From contig NZ_CP054010.1 in NCBI RefSeq assembly GCF_013267595.1, positions 124,001 to 188,000 on the forward strand: 64,000 nucleotides of DNA, given 5' to 3'. Below, piece by piece: positions 36,577 through 45,587 of this stretch. The stretch is from Prevotella melaninogenica (lineage in GTDB: Bacteria; Bacteroidota; Bacteroidia; Bacteroidales; Bacteroidaceae). The notes beneath the pieces were generated by a model. That model saw nothing but the letters and a program-made list of their open reading frames with translations, made no database searches and was not told the DNA's origin. The translations under genes and the position numbers were made by a program. Each line of letters begins with the position of its first letter. Positions within the stretch are counted from its first letter, which is position 1.

Positions 36577-36597
36577 CTTGTAGATGTATGTATATCG

Positions 36598-37425
36598 TTA
36601 TCTTACGATACGTTCCAGTTCAACAGCCATTTCTTCTTGTAGCTCTTTTGCCTTTACAGCAGCAACTTCAGCAAAGTCGGTATCAGTGCTTGCGTAGATA
36701 ATACCACGTGATGAGTTAACAAGTAGACCACAATCCTTTGTCATTCCATACTTACAAACCTCCTGCAAGCTACCACCTTGTGCACCAACACCTGGTACCA
36801 AGAGGAAATGTTCTGGTGCTATACGGCGGATATCCTCAAACATCTTTCCCTGTGTTGCACCTACAACGTACATGAGATTTTCGGTTGTTCCCCATTCCTG
36901 TGATTTCTTTAAAACCTTTTCAAAGAGGCGTTCGCCCTGCTTATCCTCTGTCAGCTGGAAGTCATGGCTACCTTTGTTACTTGTCAATGCGAGTAGGATA
37001 ACCCACTTTCCGTCATACTCAAGGAAAGGTTTTACACTGTCTTCGCCCATGTATGGAGCAACAGTAACAGAATCAAGATTATACTCTTCGAAGAAAGTCT
37101 GGGCATACATCTTAGATGTGTTACCGATATCACCACGCTTAGCATCAGCAATGATAAAGTGGTTTGGATAGTTCTCCTTTATGTATTGAATGGTCTTTTC
37201 AAATGCCAACATACCCTTTAAGCCATAGCACTCATAAAAAGCGAGGTTGGGTTTGTAGGCAACACAATAAGGTGCTGTTGCATCAATGATTGCTTTGTTG
37301 AAAGCAAAGATAGGGTCATCCTCATTCTTCAAGTGCGCTGGTATCTTGTTGATATCAGTGTCAAGTCCCACACATAAGAATGTCTTCTTTGTGAAAATCT
37401 CGTTGATTAACTGTTGTCTGTTCAT
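36598..37425 (-). CDS. pyrF: Orotidine 5'-phosphate decarboxylase, type 2
   Basis: The 275-residue barrel enzyme makes UMP from OMP. Seen are [14 protein letters not shown] near residue 16, [13 protein letters not shown] near 58, and the catalytic [20 protein letters not shown] near 93 (the D-x-K-x-x-D motif). [15 protein letters not shown] near 211 and [11 protein letters not shown] near 237 follow. The length and sequence place it in the longer type 2 group found in Bacteroidetes and mycobacteria. It is the last gene of a run that begins with purM, though a 160-nt gap with a hairpin separates it from its neighbour. Confidence 0.95.
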   Translation of the reverse strand: MNRQQLINEIFTKKTFLCVGLDTDINKIPAHLKNEDDPIFAFNKAIIDATAPYCVAYKPNLAFYECYGLKGMLAFEKTIQYIKENYPNHFIIADAKRGDIGNTSKMYAQTFFEEYNLDSVTVAPYMGEDSVKPFLEYDGKWVILLALTSNKGSHDFQLTEDKQGERLFEKVLKKSQEWGTTENLMYVVGATQGKMFEDIRRIAPEHFLLVPGVGAQGGSLQEVCKYGMTKDCGLLVNSSRGIIYASTDTDFAEVAAVKAKELQEEMAVELERIVR

Positions 37426-37492
37426 AAAGGTTATCTTTTTTAGAATTAATCAAAAGGGTATTTTTAATGACTAACTGTTGTATTTTCAAAGG

Positions 37493-37547
37493 CGTACGGT
37501 TCCTATGTCTGTAAGTAATGTTATATAACAAATACACGAACCGTACG
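37493..37547. terminator. Inverted repeat between the membrane protein gene and pyrF
   Basis: CGTACGGTTC (37493-37502) and GAACCGTACG (37538-37547) are a perfect 10-bp pair with a 35-nt loop. There is no clear T run, so the role as terminator is uncertain. Confidence 0.45.
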
Positions 37548-37585
37548 TCCCTAAATTGTGATATCGCTTTTCTTGTAGTTACTTC

Positions 37586-38092
37586 TTATAGCTGCGAAGC
37601 TTTGTTCTCTTCTGTTAGAGGTTTAGAAGTTGCGCTGCGAACCTTCCATATACCTAATAGCAAGCCAACCATTGAAGCTACAAATGTTGCGATTAACATG
37701 GTGTTATCGGTTGAAACAGCAACTGAAATAGCAATGGCTGTACCTCCCACACATAGCAATGCACCGATAAGTGCTGATACGATAGCTACAATGAACTTCT
37801 TGTTGCGTGCAACTGGAGCAGTTGATGTTGCTGCTATTACGAACATAGTGTACTTAGCAAGCATAACAGTACTATTGCCGATTATGCTCACAATACCATC
37901 TTGAGCAAAGTTCGATAATATGAGTTTAACGATGAAACCATATCCAATTTGAATTACAAACATTGCAAGGAACGCTATTGGTAATACAAGTATCCATCTA
38001 AGTGCTGGGCTCAACGTTTTTACAAGTTGCAAGTCAAAGTTGTTGTCAATATCTAACTTGCTTTCTTTCTTAGCTTTAGTTTCGTTGCTCAT
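37586..38092 (-). CDS. Small integral membrane protein, function unknown
   Basis: The 168-residue protein has about four hydrophobic helices (around residues 32-55, 68-90, 98-122 and 130-148) between a charged cytoplasmic-looking N-terminus (MSNETKAKKESKLDID) and a short charged tail. I do not recognise a family. It begins 19 nt after prfA and is therefore likely cotranscribed with purM, the HARE protein and prfA. Confidence 0.75.
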   Translation of the reverse strand: MSNETKAKKESKLDIDNNFDLQLVKTLSPALRWILVLPIAFLAMFVIQIGYGFIVKLILSNFAQDGIVSIIGNSTVMLAKYTMFVIAATSTAPVARNKKFIVAIVSALIGALLCVGGTAIAISVAVSTDNTMLIATFVASMVGLLLGIWKVRSATSKPLTEENKASQL

Positions 38093-38111
38093 ATCTACTT
38101 AATATTAGTTG

Positions 38112-39224
38112 TTATAACTCTGTTTCCTTCAACTTCTCAGCATTCTCTGCAACGGTCAAAGCGTCAATCATGTCCTGAATTTCACCATTCATGAAGCCCT
38201 GTAAGTCGTGAGTAGTGAAGCCGATACGGTGGTCGGTAACACGGCCTTGTGGGTAGTTATATGTACGAATCTTAGCACTTCGGTCACCTGTTGAGACCAA
38301 AGTCTTACGTCGACTTGCGATATCATCAACATACTTCTGGTGCTCGTGGTCATAGATGTAAGTATAAAGACGGCTCAATGCACGCTCCTTATTCTTTGGC
38401 TGATCACGTGTCTCGGTACACTCGATAAGGATTTCTTCAACCTCACCAGTGTTAGGATTCTTCCATGGATAGCGCAGACGTACACCAGATTCAACCTTAT
38501 TTACGTTCTGACCACCGGCACCACTGGAACGGAATGTATCCCACTTGATATCGCCTTCGTTGATATTTACTTCGAACTTATCAGCCTCTGGCAATACGGC
38601 TACTGTCGCAGCGGATGTGTGCATACGACCTTGTGTCTCGGTAGCAGGTACGCGCTGTACACGGTGAACACCTGACTCATACTTTAAGGTACCATAGACA
38701 TTATCACCCTCAACGGCAAAGTCAATCTCTTTAAATCCACCTGCAGTACCCTCAGAAACGGAAGTGATAGAGAGCTTCCAGTCCTTCTTGTCGCAATAAC
38801 GCTTGTACATATTAAAGAGGTCACCGGCAAAGAGCGCAGCTTCATCACCACCAGCACCACCGCGAATCTCCATCTGAACGTTCTTTGCGTCCTCTGGATC
38901 CTTTGGTACAAGTAGCAACTTGATTTCCTCTTCGAGTGCAGGTTGAAGTGCTTCGTTCTCAGATAACTCCTCACGTGCCATCTCTTTCATCTCCGCATCA
39001 TTCTCATTGGTAATGATATCTTTTGCCTCTTTGATAGTGGTAAGACAGTTGATATAACGGCGACGAGCATCCATAATGTCGCCAAGATCCTTATATTCCT
39101 TTGTCAGTTTCACATAACGTGACTGATCTGCAATGACACTTGGGTCTGTTATAAGCGTTGATACTTCTTCATAACGAGCCTCAAGTCCGTCGAGTTTCTG
39201 TAATATACTGTTGTTATCTATCAT
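38112..39224 (-). CDS. prfA: Peptide chain release factor 1
   Basis: The 370-residue factor recognises UAA and UAG and triggers peptide release. The catalytic GGQ lies in RSSGAGGQNVNKVES near residue 235, and the stop-codon recognition region shows PATETQGRMHTSAATVAVLPE near 195. It is standard length. It follows the HARE protein by 18 nt and precedes the small membrane protein by 19 nt. Confidence 0.96.
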   Translation of the reverse strand: MIDNNSILQKLDGLEARYEEVSTLITDPSVIADQSRYVKLTKEYKDLGDIMDARRRYINCLTTIKEAKDIITNENDAEMKEMAREELSENEALQPALEEEIKLLLVPKDPEDAKNVQMEIRGGAGGDEAALFAGDLFNMYKRYCDKKDWKLSITSVSEGTAGGFKEIDFAVEGDNVYGTLKYESGVHRVQRVPATETQGRMHTSAATVAVLPEADKFEVNINEGDIKWDTFRSSGAGGQNVNKVESGVRLRYPWKNPNTGEVEEILIECTETRDQPKNKERALSRLYTYIYDHEHQKYVDDIASRRKTLVSTGDRSAKIRTYNYPQGRVTDHRIGFTTHDLQGFMNGEIQDMIDALTVAENAEKLKETEL

Positions 39225-39242
39225 AATCTTTTTGGGATTTTA

Positions 39243-40214
39243 TTATATTTCTTCTGTAAATTCTTCTTCGTTAGTGGGAATATGTTTATCTATACAGTGT
39301 TTCTGTATCTCTCCATCTGACTTTGGAAATTTGTCACATATGTTTTCTAATGCGGCTTTAGATGCCGTAAAGTGCTTCTCGTCTGCAGTTAATGCAGCCT
39401 CAACTGATTTAATGAAATCTTTAAAGTTGGGGTTAATCTCGCACAGCTTACTAACCGTTTTAAAGTCTATTTGTCGGTCTTTTGCTTCTAACCAAATTTG
39501 ACTCTCGTATGGATTAGCTTTTAATAGTATGAAACCAATACCAAAAGAATGATTAAGACGAGCAAGCTCATCTTTAAGGTCTTCATTGATTTCAAAAGCA
39601 ACAAGGTATCCGTTATTAGCCCAACTCGAATTAGAAACGGCTTGAAAGAAACATTTCTTTAGTTCATAATCATTATCAATCTTGCGTTTTAATTCATATG
39701 AATATAGTCGTAAAGAATCTTTCTTGCTTATTGCCTTAAACAATGAATTACTGATAGTATTTGTTTGTTCAACAAACTTTGCTCCAATAATATCTGGATG
39801 TATCCACTTTTGGTGTTCATCATCTTTCTTAGATTTCTCATGGAAGATAGTCTTTGCCATAATTCCTTGATGCTGCAAAAAACAGCAAAGAAGAGGGTGA
39901 AGGTCTCGCTCATGAAATGTTACATCAGATATAGTAATCCTCTGAGTTTGTGAAGAAACACTATTTCCTATATTCTTAGAATATTCACTAAGGTAATAGC
40001 AATATACATTTTTCTCATTTTTAAAACGTCCAATGCGAGTATCTTTCTTCTTAGCCATTGTAACTAAACAGGCGGACACAGTTGCATCAGGTGTCTTAGC
40101 TTTAATGTTAAACTTAAAGATACCTTTATCTATGATATTTTGATAGACTTCCTTTGCTATTGCTCCTTTAGGAAAATCCTTTAAACTTATTAGTATGGCT
40201 TCCTTTATTGTCAT
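39243..40214 (-). CDS. HARE-HTH domain protein of the COG2958 type
   Basis: The 323-residue protein starts with a winged-helix HARE-like domain (residues 1-75: MTIKEAILISLKDFPKGAIA, then DATVSACLVTMAKK and RIGRF). A C-terminal domain of about 200 residues (ERDLHPLLCCFLQHQGIMAK, later WIHPDIIGAKF and LRLYSYELKR) resembles the uncharacterised COG2958 group, with acidic and KxK-like residues recalling restriction-endonuclease folds. HARE domains are proposed to link DNA-modification sensing with restriction. Here it sits between purM (6 nt) and prfA (18 nt) in a housekeeping operon. DNA binding is probable; nuclease activity is a guess. Confidence 0.65.
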   Translation of the reverse strand: MTIKEAILISLKDFPKGAIAKEVYQNIIDKGIFKFNIKAKTPDATVSACLVTMAKKKDTRIGRFKNEKNVYCYYLSEYSKNIGNSVSSQTQRITISDVTFHERDLHPLLCCFLQHQGIMAKTIFHEKSKKDDEHQKWIHPDIIGAKFVEQTNTISNSLFKAISKKDSLRLYSYELKRKIDNDYELKKCFFQAVSNSSWANNGYLVAFEINEDLKDELARLNHSFGIGFILLKANPYESQIWLEAKDRQIDFKTVSKLCEINPNFKDFIKSVEAALTADEKHFTASKAALENICDKFPKSDGEIQKHCIDKHIPTNEEEFTEEI

Positions 40215-40220
40215 GATAAC

Positions 40221-41384
40221 TTAGTATTCAAATGTGCCAAACTCACTCTTAATAGTTAAGCTACGCTTGCCTTCTTCGATGTGTCCGACAATCTGTGCAT
40301 CGATGTTGAACTCCTTACTGATGGCAATAACCTGCTCAGCAACCTCTGGACGAACATAGATTTCCATACGATGACCCATGTTGAATACCTGATACATCTC
40401 CTTCCAGTCTGTACCGCTACACTCCTTAATAGCACGGAAGAGTGGAGGAACTGGGAACATATTGTCTTTGATGACACGGCAGTTTTCATTTACAAAGTGC
40501 AGTACCTTAGTCTGTGCACCACCTGTACAATGTACCATACCATGAACCTCTGGACGCAACTCGTCCAACAATCGCTTGATGACTGGAGCATATGTACGAG
40601 TAGGAGAAAGTACTAATTCGCCTGCATTGATAGGACTTCCCTCAACAGCATCGGTCAACTTATACTTACCACTGTACACCAACTCTTCTGGTACAGCGTG
40701 GTCATAACTCTCTGGATAGTTCTCAGCAAGATATTTAGCAAATACATCATGACGCGCAGAAGTCAGACCATTGCTACCCATACCACCGTTATAGCGTGTC
40801 TCGTATGTAGCCTGACCAGTAGATGAAAGACCTACTATCACATCGCCTGGACGGATGTTTGCATTGTCAATAACATCCTCACGACGCATACGACAGGTAA
40901 CAGTTGAGTCTACGATAATCGTACGAACAAGGTCACCAACATCAGCTGTTTCACCACCAGTAGGGTAGATTCCGATGCCCATCTTACGCATATCTGCCAA
41001 GAGTTCATCGGTACCATTGATGATGGCAGAGATAACCTCGCCCGGTACAAGCATCTTGTTGCGACCAATGGTTGAACTAACAAGGATGTTGTCTACTGCT
41101 CCTACACAGAGCAAGTCGTCTGTATTCATTACGATAGCATCCTGTGCAATGCCACGCCATACGCTTAAATCGCCCGTCTCCTTCCAATACATGTAAGCCA
41201 GTGCAGATTTTGTACCAGCACCATCGGCATGCATAATGTTGCAATACTCTGGGTCTCCGCCAAGAATATCGGGGATAACCTTACAGAAAGCCTGTGGGTA
41301 AAGACCTTTGTCAATGTTCTTGATGGCATTATGCACATCTTCCTTTGCAGCACTTACGCCGCGCATCATGTATCTGTTGTTCAT
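40221..41384 (-). CDS. purM: Phosphoribosylformylglycinamidine cyclo-ligase (AIR synthetase)
   Basis: The 387-residue ATP-grasp-unrelated PurM-fold enzyme closes the imidazole ring of AIR in purine synthesis. IMHADGAGTKSALAYMYW near residue 52 and MNTDDLLCVGA near 87 carry the phosphate and Mg-ATP contacts. YPTGGETADVGDLV near 140 and GMVHCTGGAQTKVLHF near 286 complete the pattern. It is the longer Bacteroidetes-type PurM. It heads the operon purM-HARE-prfA-membrane protein with a TACCTTTG box 24 nt upstream. Confidence 0.93.
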   Translation of the reverse strand: MNNRYMMRGVSAAKEDVHNAIKNIDKGLYPQAFCKVIPDILGGDPEYCNIMHADGAGTKSALAYMYWKETGDLSVWRGIAQDAIVMNTDDLLCVGAVDNILVSSTIGRNKMLVPGEVISAIINGTDELLADMRKMGIGIYPTGGETADVGDLVRTIIVDSTVTCRMRREDVIDNANIRPGDVIVGLSSTGQATYETRYNGGMGSNGLTSARHDVFAKYLAENYPESYDHAVPEELVYSGKYKLTDAVEGSPINAGELVLSPTRTYAPVIKRLLDELRPEVHGMVHCTGGAQTKVLHFVNENCRVIKDNMFPVPPLFRAIKECSGTDWKEMYQVFNMGHRMEIYVRPEVAEQVIAISKEFNIDAQIVGHIEEGKRSLTIKSEFGTFEY

Positions 41385-41407
41385 ATCTTAAAAGGAGTTT
41401 TCTTGTG

Positions 41408-41415
41408 CAAAGGTA
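41408..41415 (-). promoter_or_regulatory. Promoter -7 box of the purM operon
   Basis: TACCTTTG on the minus strand, 23 nt before the purM ATG. Confidence 0.7.
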
Positions 41416-41655
41416 GCTAATATTTGTTGATTATCAGCTGAATTAAAGCATAAATTTCTACTAAAAGAGGGCTTTTGTTACTTGAAAAATGGGTTGCCGA
41501 CTTTTATAGTTGTTTTGAAGTTCTATCATAGATAGATATTAACTTGTTGCTCGCTTTGACGTGTTAGTGATTTAAGTTGGTAATGGGCAATATCTATTTT
41601 ATAGGATTTTGCATGTTAAAGATAGTCTTATTTGTAAAGATAAATTCGTATATAA

Positions 41656-41765
41656 AAAACCAATAGATGCTCTTTTGGCTTTGAAAAGACGCCCTTTTGG
41701 CTTGCTAAAGATGCCCTTTTGAGGTCTTACTAACGCCCTTTAAGAAGCCAATTAAGCATCTTTTG
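41656..41765 (+). repeat. Family 1 22-nt array, copy F
   Basis: Five units of exactly 22 nt start at 41656, 41678, 41700, 41722 and 41744. It lies in the 640-nt gap between purM and kdsB, with AT-rich sequence around it and no gene. Confidence 0.9.
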
Positions 41766-41921
41766 AAATAGTGGTTTATAATGGTTTGATTATTAGTTGG
41801 TTACAGAGGTGGCGGTTAAGGTACTTTTAGGCTGTTATTTAAGATAAAATTAGGTTGTGTTTTGTAATAAAATTTCCTTTATGTGCGCCCATGCTTTAGT
41901 CATCTTTATTTGTGTTATTTC

Positions 41922-41958
41922 GTCCGAACGTGGCTAACAAAGTAGGCAACGTTCGGAC
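41922..41958 (-). terminator. Inverted repeat downstream of kdsB
   Basis: GTCCGAACGT (41922-41931) and ACGTTCGGAC (41949-41958) are perfect 10-bp arms with a 17-nt loop, about 70 nt after the kdsB stop. T-tracts are weak. Confidence 0.5.
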
Positions 41959-42027
41959 AAAAGTATTTGATATAGTTCTTAGACGAGTTGTACTGAAGTC
42001 TGTTTCTTATGCTTTCAGCCCTTGTTT

Positions 42028-42768
42028 TTATAGACTACGCAATTTTTCTTCAGCGTTTTGTAGATCTTCTGGTGTATCAATACCGATGGTTTCAATATCC
42101 GTAAGACCTACCTTTATTTTATATCCGTTCTGTAACCAGCGTAGCTGTTCAAGACTTTCTGCTAACTCAAGTGAGGACTGTGGCAGACGACTTACTTCAC
42201 GTAGCACTTCAGTACGGTAAGCATAAAGTCCGATGTGTTTGAGGAATGGAAAATGAGTGAGCCACTCTGCACTTTCTTTTCCACGTACAAAAGGAATGAC
42301 TGAGCGAGAGAAATAAAGTGCATAACCATCATTGTCGAGTACAATCTTAGGTGAATTAGGATTCTCTACTGCCTCCATAGACTCAAAAGGTTTACCAAGT
42401 GTCGCTATCTGTGTGCGTGGATCGTCAAAACACTGCATGACAGTTTCAAGCTGACTTCTCTGTATGAAAGGTTCGTCACCCTGTATGTTGATAACGACAT
42501 CAAAGTCTCCACCCACCTTGTCGAGGGCTTCGCAGATTCTGTCTGTGCCACTCTGATGGTCGGAACGAGTCATTATAGCCTTACCGCCAAACGCCTCTAC
42601 GGCATCGTAGATACGCTGATCGTCTGTGGCAACAAATACATCTTCCATCACACTACTTACCTGTCTGTAAACATGTTCTATTACGGCTTTTCCTCCAAGT
42701 ATTGCTAAAGGTTTACCAGGAAAGCGTGAAGAACTATAGCGAGCGGGGATAATTCCAATAAATTTCAT
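42028..42768 (-). CDS. kdsB: 3-deoxy-manno-octulosonate cytidylyltransferase
   Basis: The 246-residue enzyme activates Kdo as CMP-Kdo for lipopolysaccharide inner-core synthesis. It opens with the nucleotide-binding signature IIPARYSSSRFPGKPLAILGG and has VINIQGDEPFI near residue 92 and HIGLYAYR near 182. It is divergent from the DUF2520-kdsC-maf-rlmH genes, so two Kdo-pathway enzymes (KdsB and KdsC) share this locus. Confidence 0.95.
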   Translation of the reverse strand: MKFIGIIPARYSSSRFPGKPLAILGGKAVIEHVYRQVSSVMEDVFVATDDQRIYDAVEAFGGKAIMTRSDHQSGTDRICEALDKVGGDFDVVINIQGDEPFIQRSQLETVMQCFDDPRTQIATLGKPFESMEAVENPNSPKIVLDNDGYALYFSRSVIPFVRGKESAEWLTHFPFLKHIGLYAYRTEVLREVSRLPQSSLELAESLEQLRWLQNGYKIKVGLTDIETIGIDTPEDLQNAEEKLRSL

Positions 42769-42824
42769 ACGTGTTTCTATCCGTTTAAAGTTTAATATAC
42801 TGCTGGTTTATGTACCAGTATGCG

Positions 42825-42832
42825 CAAAAGTA
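42825..42832 (-). promoter_or_regulatory. Promoter -7 box of kdsB
   Basis: TACTTTTG on the minus strand, 56 nt before the kdsB ATG. Confidence 0.6.
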
Positions 42833-42899
42833 GTAAATCTTTATTAAAAAGGCGATGACTTCCCGACATATTTCCTTTAAAATTATTAAATTTGTTGGC

Positions 42900-43694
42900 A
42901 TGATGAAGGTTACATTGATTGGTGCTGGTAATCTTGCCACACAGTTAGGTAAGTCGTTGAAAAAGGCTGGTGTAATTATCAGTCAGGTATATAGTCGTAC
43001 TGAAGATTCTGCCCGAACATTAGGTAAGTTGCTTGAGGCAGAGTGGTTAACAGATATAAAAGCACTTCGCGATGAGGCTGATATTTACATCTTTTCTGTG
43101 AAAGATAGTGTTCTCTGTGAGTTGATTTCAGAGGTCTGTAAGGGTAGGGGAGACAAACTTTTTCTCCATACAGCAGGCTCTATGTCAATGAGTTGTTTTG
43201 AGGGAAAAGTACTGCGTTATGGTGTATTCTATCCTATGCAGACGTTCTCTAAGACTAAGGATGTGGATTTTGAGCGTGTCCCAGTGTTCATTGAGGGCAA
43301 TTCTATTGAGACAGAGGATATTATTAGAAGTTTTGCCAATATGCTTTCTAAACGTGTGATAACATTGTCTTCTGCAGATAGAAAGTATCTACATTTAGCT
43401 GCTGTTTGGGCTTGTAACTTTACAAATTACTGTTATACGGTGGCTTCAGACATTCTCGGTGAGCATGGTATTCCGTTCGATGTGATGTTGCCATTGATTA
43501 ATGAAACAACAGAAAAGATACAGAAAATCAGTCCAAAGGAGGCACAGACGGGACCTGCAGTGCGTGGAGATAGGAATGTAATGAGTAAGCAGTTGGAGTT
43601 GATGAATGACAAAGAGGATTTGCAGAAACTTTATAAGATGCTTTCAAAGGGGATTAATCCGCTGGTGGATAATCTCACTTTAGACAAAAGATAG
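42900..43694 (+). CDS. Rossmann-fold DUF2520 protein
   Basis: The 264-residue protein has an N-terminal NAD(P)-binding fold (KVTLIGAGNLATQLGKSLKKAG at the very start, then VYSRTEDSARTLGKL) and a helical C-terminal DUF2520 domain with AAVWACNFTNYCYTVASDIL near residue 178 and GPAVRGDRNVM near 220. The family resembles F420-dependent NADP oxidoreductases and pyrroline-5-carboxylate reductases, but no reaction is established. The ATG at 42900 (or 42903) is chosen because the beta-1 strand begins there. It leads a run with kdsC, maf and rlmH. Confidence 0.85.
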   Translation: MMKVTLIGAGNLATQLGKSLKKAGVIISQVYSRTEDSARTLGKLLEAEWLTDIKALRDEADIYIFSVKDSVLCELISEVCKGRGDKLFLHTAGSMSMSCFEGKVLRYGVFYPMQTFSKTKDVDFERVPVFIEGNSIETEDIIRSFANMLSKRVITLSSADRKYLHLAAVWACNFTNYCYTVASDILGEHGIPFDVMLPLINETTEKIQKISPKEAQTGPAVRGDRNVMSKQLELMNDKEDLQKLYKMLSKGINPLVDNLTLDKR

Positions 43695-43774
43695 ATTAAT
43701 AATAAACTCTAATATATAGATGTAACTTGTTATAATATAATTATTTACAATCTAAATAGATTATACTTACTTAT

Positions 43775-44293
43775 ATGATAAACTACGATTTACAAAAGAT
43801 AAAGGCTGTTGTCTTTGATGTTGATGGCGTATTGTCTGCTTCTACCATTCAGATGGATGAAAAGGGTGACCCACTACGTACGATTAATATTAAGGATGGT
43901 TATGCTATTCAGTTGGCTGTAAAGCATGGGCTACAGCTTGCGATTATGACTGGTGGACATAATGAGAACGTGCGTTCACGCTATGAATATCTTGGCGTTA
44001 AGGATGTTTATATTAGCTGCTCGATGAAGATACGCACATGGGAAGAGTTTCTTAAGAAGTATGATTTGAAAGAAGATGAAATCATATATGTTGGTGATGA
44101 CATTCCTGATTACGAAGTGATGAAGCGTGCTGGTTGTCCTTGCTGTCCAAAGGATGCTTGTGCAGAAATCAAAGAGATATCAACCTACGTTAGTGATTGT
44201 AAGGGAGGATATGGTGTTGCACGTGATATTCTTGAACAGGTGATGAAGGCTCAAGGGAAATGGGTATTGAATGAAAAGGCTTTTGGCTGGTAA
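43775..44293 (+). CDS. kdsC: 3-deoxy-manno-octulosonate-8-phosphatase
   Basis: The 172-residue HAD phosphatase removes phosphate from Kdo-8-phosphate. The nucleophile Asp lies in VVFDVDGVLSAST near residue 15. Ser/Thr motif IMTGG is near 66, and GDDIPDYEVMKRAG near 110 gives the Mg-binding acids. The small cap-less size is typical of the tetrameric KdsC family. It lies between the DUF2520 gene (80 nt) and maf (11 nt). Confidence 0.93.
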   Translation: MINYDLQKIKAVVFDVDGVLSASTIQMDEKGDPLRTINIKDGYAIQLAVKHGLQLAIMTGGHNENVRSRYEYLGVKDVYISCSMKIRTWEEFLKKYDLKEDEIIYVGDDIPDYEVMKRAGCPCCPKDACAEIKEISTYVSDCKGGYGVARDILEQVMKAQGKWVLNEKAFGW

Positions 44294-44304
44294 ACTGTAA
44301 TATA

Positions 44305-44868
44305 ATGAAACATATAATACTTGCGAGTAATTCGCCGCGTCGTCGTGAACTTTTAGGTGGTTTGGACTTGGATTTTGAGGTAAAAGTACTGCCTGATATT
44401 GATGAGTCTTATCCTAATAATCTACCTGCCGCTGAAGTAGCTGGCTATATTTCTCGTGAGAAGGCAGCCCCCTATCGTACATTGATAGGGGAGGGCGACC
44501 TTGTCATTACGGCTGATACGGTGGTAATTGTTGGAGATGAGGTGCTTGGAAAGCCTAAGGATGCAGAGGATGCACGTCGTATGCTTCAGCTTATCAGTGG
44601 TAGAACGCATCAGGTTATTACGGGTGTTTGTTTGTTGACAATCGATAAGGAACATGCTTTCTCAGTGACTACTGATGTGACATTTAAGCAGCTTTTGGAA
44701 GATGAAATCGCCTATTACATAGAGCATTATAAGCCTTTCGATAAAGCAGGAGCTTATGGTATTCAAGAATGGATTGGCTATGTTGGAGTTACATCTATTA
44801 ACGGTAGCTATTTTAATGTTATGGGATTGCCAGTGCAAAGACTGTGGGAAGAAATAAAGAAGTTTTAA
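44305..44868 (+). CDS. maf: Maf family nucleotide pyrophosphatase
   Basis: The 187-residue protein has the Maf opening LASNSPRRRELLGGLDLDF and the active-site segments VITADTVVIVGDEVLGKPKD near residue 70 and DKAGAYGIQEWIGY near 145. Maf proteins hydrolyse dTTP/UTP and modified nucleotides as a house-cleaning function. It is 11 nt after kdsC and 1 nt before rlmH. Confidence 0.94.
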   Translation: MKHIILASNSPRRRELLGGLDLDFEVKVLPDIDESYPNNLPAAEVAGYISREKAAPYRTLIGEGDLVITADTVVIVGDEVLGKPKDAEDARRMLQLISGRTHQVITGVCLLTIDKEHAFSVTTDVTFKQLLEDEIAYYIEHYKPFDKAGAYGIQEWIGYVGVTSINGSYFNVMGLPVQRLWEEIKKF

Positions 44869-44869
44869 T

Positions 44870-45340
44870 ATGAAGACGATACTTATCCTTGTTGGGAAAA
44901 CGCAGAGTAAGATATTTAAGGTTGGTATAGATGATTATGTCAGTCGTATTGAGCATTATATGCCGTTTAGTATTACTACAATCCCAGAATTAAAAAATAC
45001 GAAAAGCCTTTCAGAAGATCAACAAAAACAAAAGGAAGGTGAATTGATATTGAAAGAAATTCAGCCTTCTGATACGGTCGTATTGTTAGACGAACATGGT
45101 GCAGTTTTTCGTTCTGTTGAATATGCAAATTGGTTGAAACAAAAACAAAATACGGCTCGACGACTTATTTTTATCATTGGTGGACCCTATGGTTTCTCCC
45201 CAGATGTTTATGCACGTGCCAATGAAAAGATCTCATTGTCATGTATGACTTTTTCACATCAGATGGTCAGACTCATCTTCACAGAACAACTTTATCGTGC
45301 TTGCACAATTATTAAAGGTGAACCATATCACCATGAATAA
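44870..45340 (+). CDS. rlmH: 23S rRNA (pseudouridine-1915-N3)-methyltransferase
   Basis: The 156-residue SPOUT methyltransferase modifies pseudouridine 1915 of 23S rRNA. The C-terminal knot is plain: FIIGGPYGFSPDVYARANEKISLS near residue 101, and FSHQMVRLIFTEQLYRACTIIKGEPYHHE at the end, which is the diagnostic RlmH ending. Length is standard. It is the last gene of the run; no clear hairpin follows directly. Confidence 0.96.
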   Translation: MKTILILVGKTQSKIFKVGIDDYVSRIEHYMPFSITTIPELKNTKSLSEDQQKQKEGELILKEIQPSDTVVLLDEHGAVFRSVEYANWLKQKQNTARRLIFIIGGPYGFSPDVYARANEKISLSCMTFSHQMVRLIFTEQLYRACTIIKGEPYHHE

Positions 45341-45370
45341 ATTCAATTTTGCTATCTTTATGCAACGTTT

Positions 45371-45441
45371 TTATGCCTAACACATATGGTGTTGATGATA
45401 AGCACCATATGTGCTGAGCATGAACACAAAACGTGTTTATT
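45371..45441 (+). repeat. Family 2 22-nt dyad array, copy R2
   Basis: Units start at 45380, 45402 and 45424: ACAC-N5-GTGT, GCAC-N5-GTGC and ACAC-N5-GTGT, so both arms change together. It lies between the convergent rlmH and gph genes. Confidence 0.85.
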
Positions 45442-45529
45442 ATTTTTAAGATAATGTTAGTTATGATAAATAGAGTTTATAAAACCCTATTTATTATTCT
45501 TTTTTAAGGTTGATTGGAATAAAAAAGAA

Positions 45530-45568
45530 TTGCTATATATAAAGCCTCTATGACTTCATATATAGCAA
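45530..45568 (-). terminator. Intrinsic terminator of gph
   Basis: TTGCTATATAT and ATATATAGCAA form a perfect 11-bp stem with a 17-nt loop; on the minus strand TTCTTTTTTATT follows. Confidence 0.85.
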
Positions 45569-45587
45569 GTAAGAATAAGCAAAAAGA

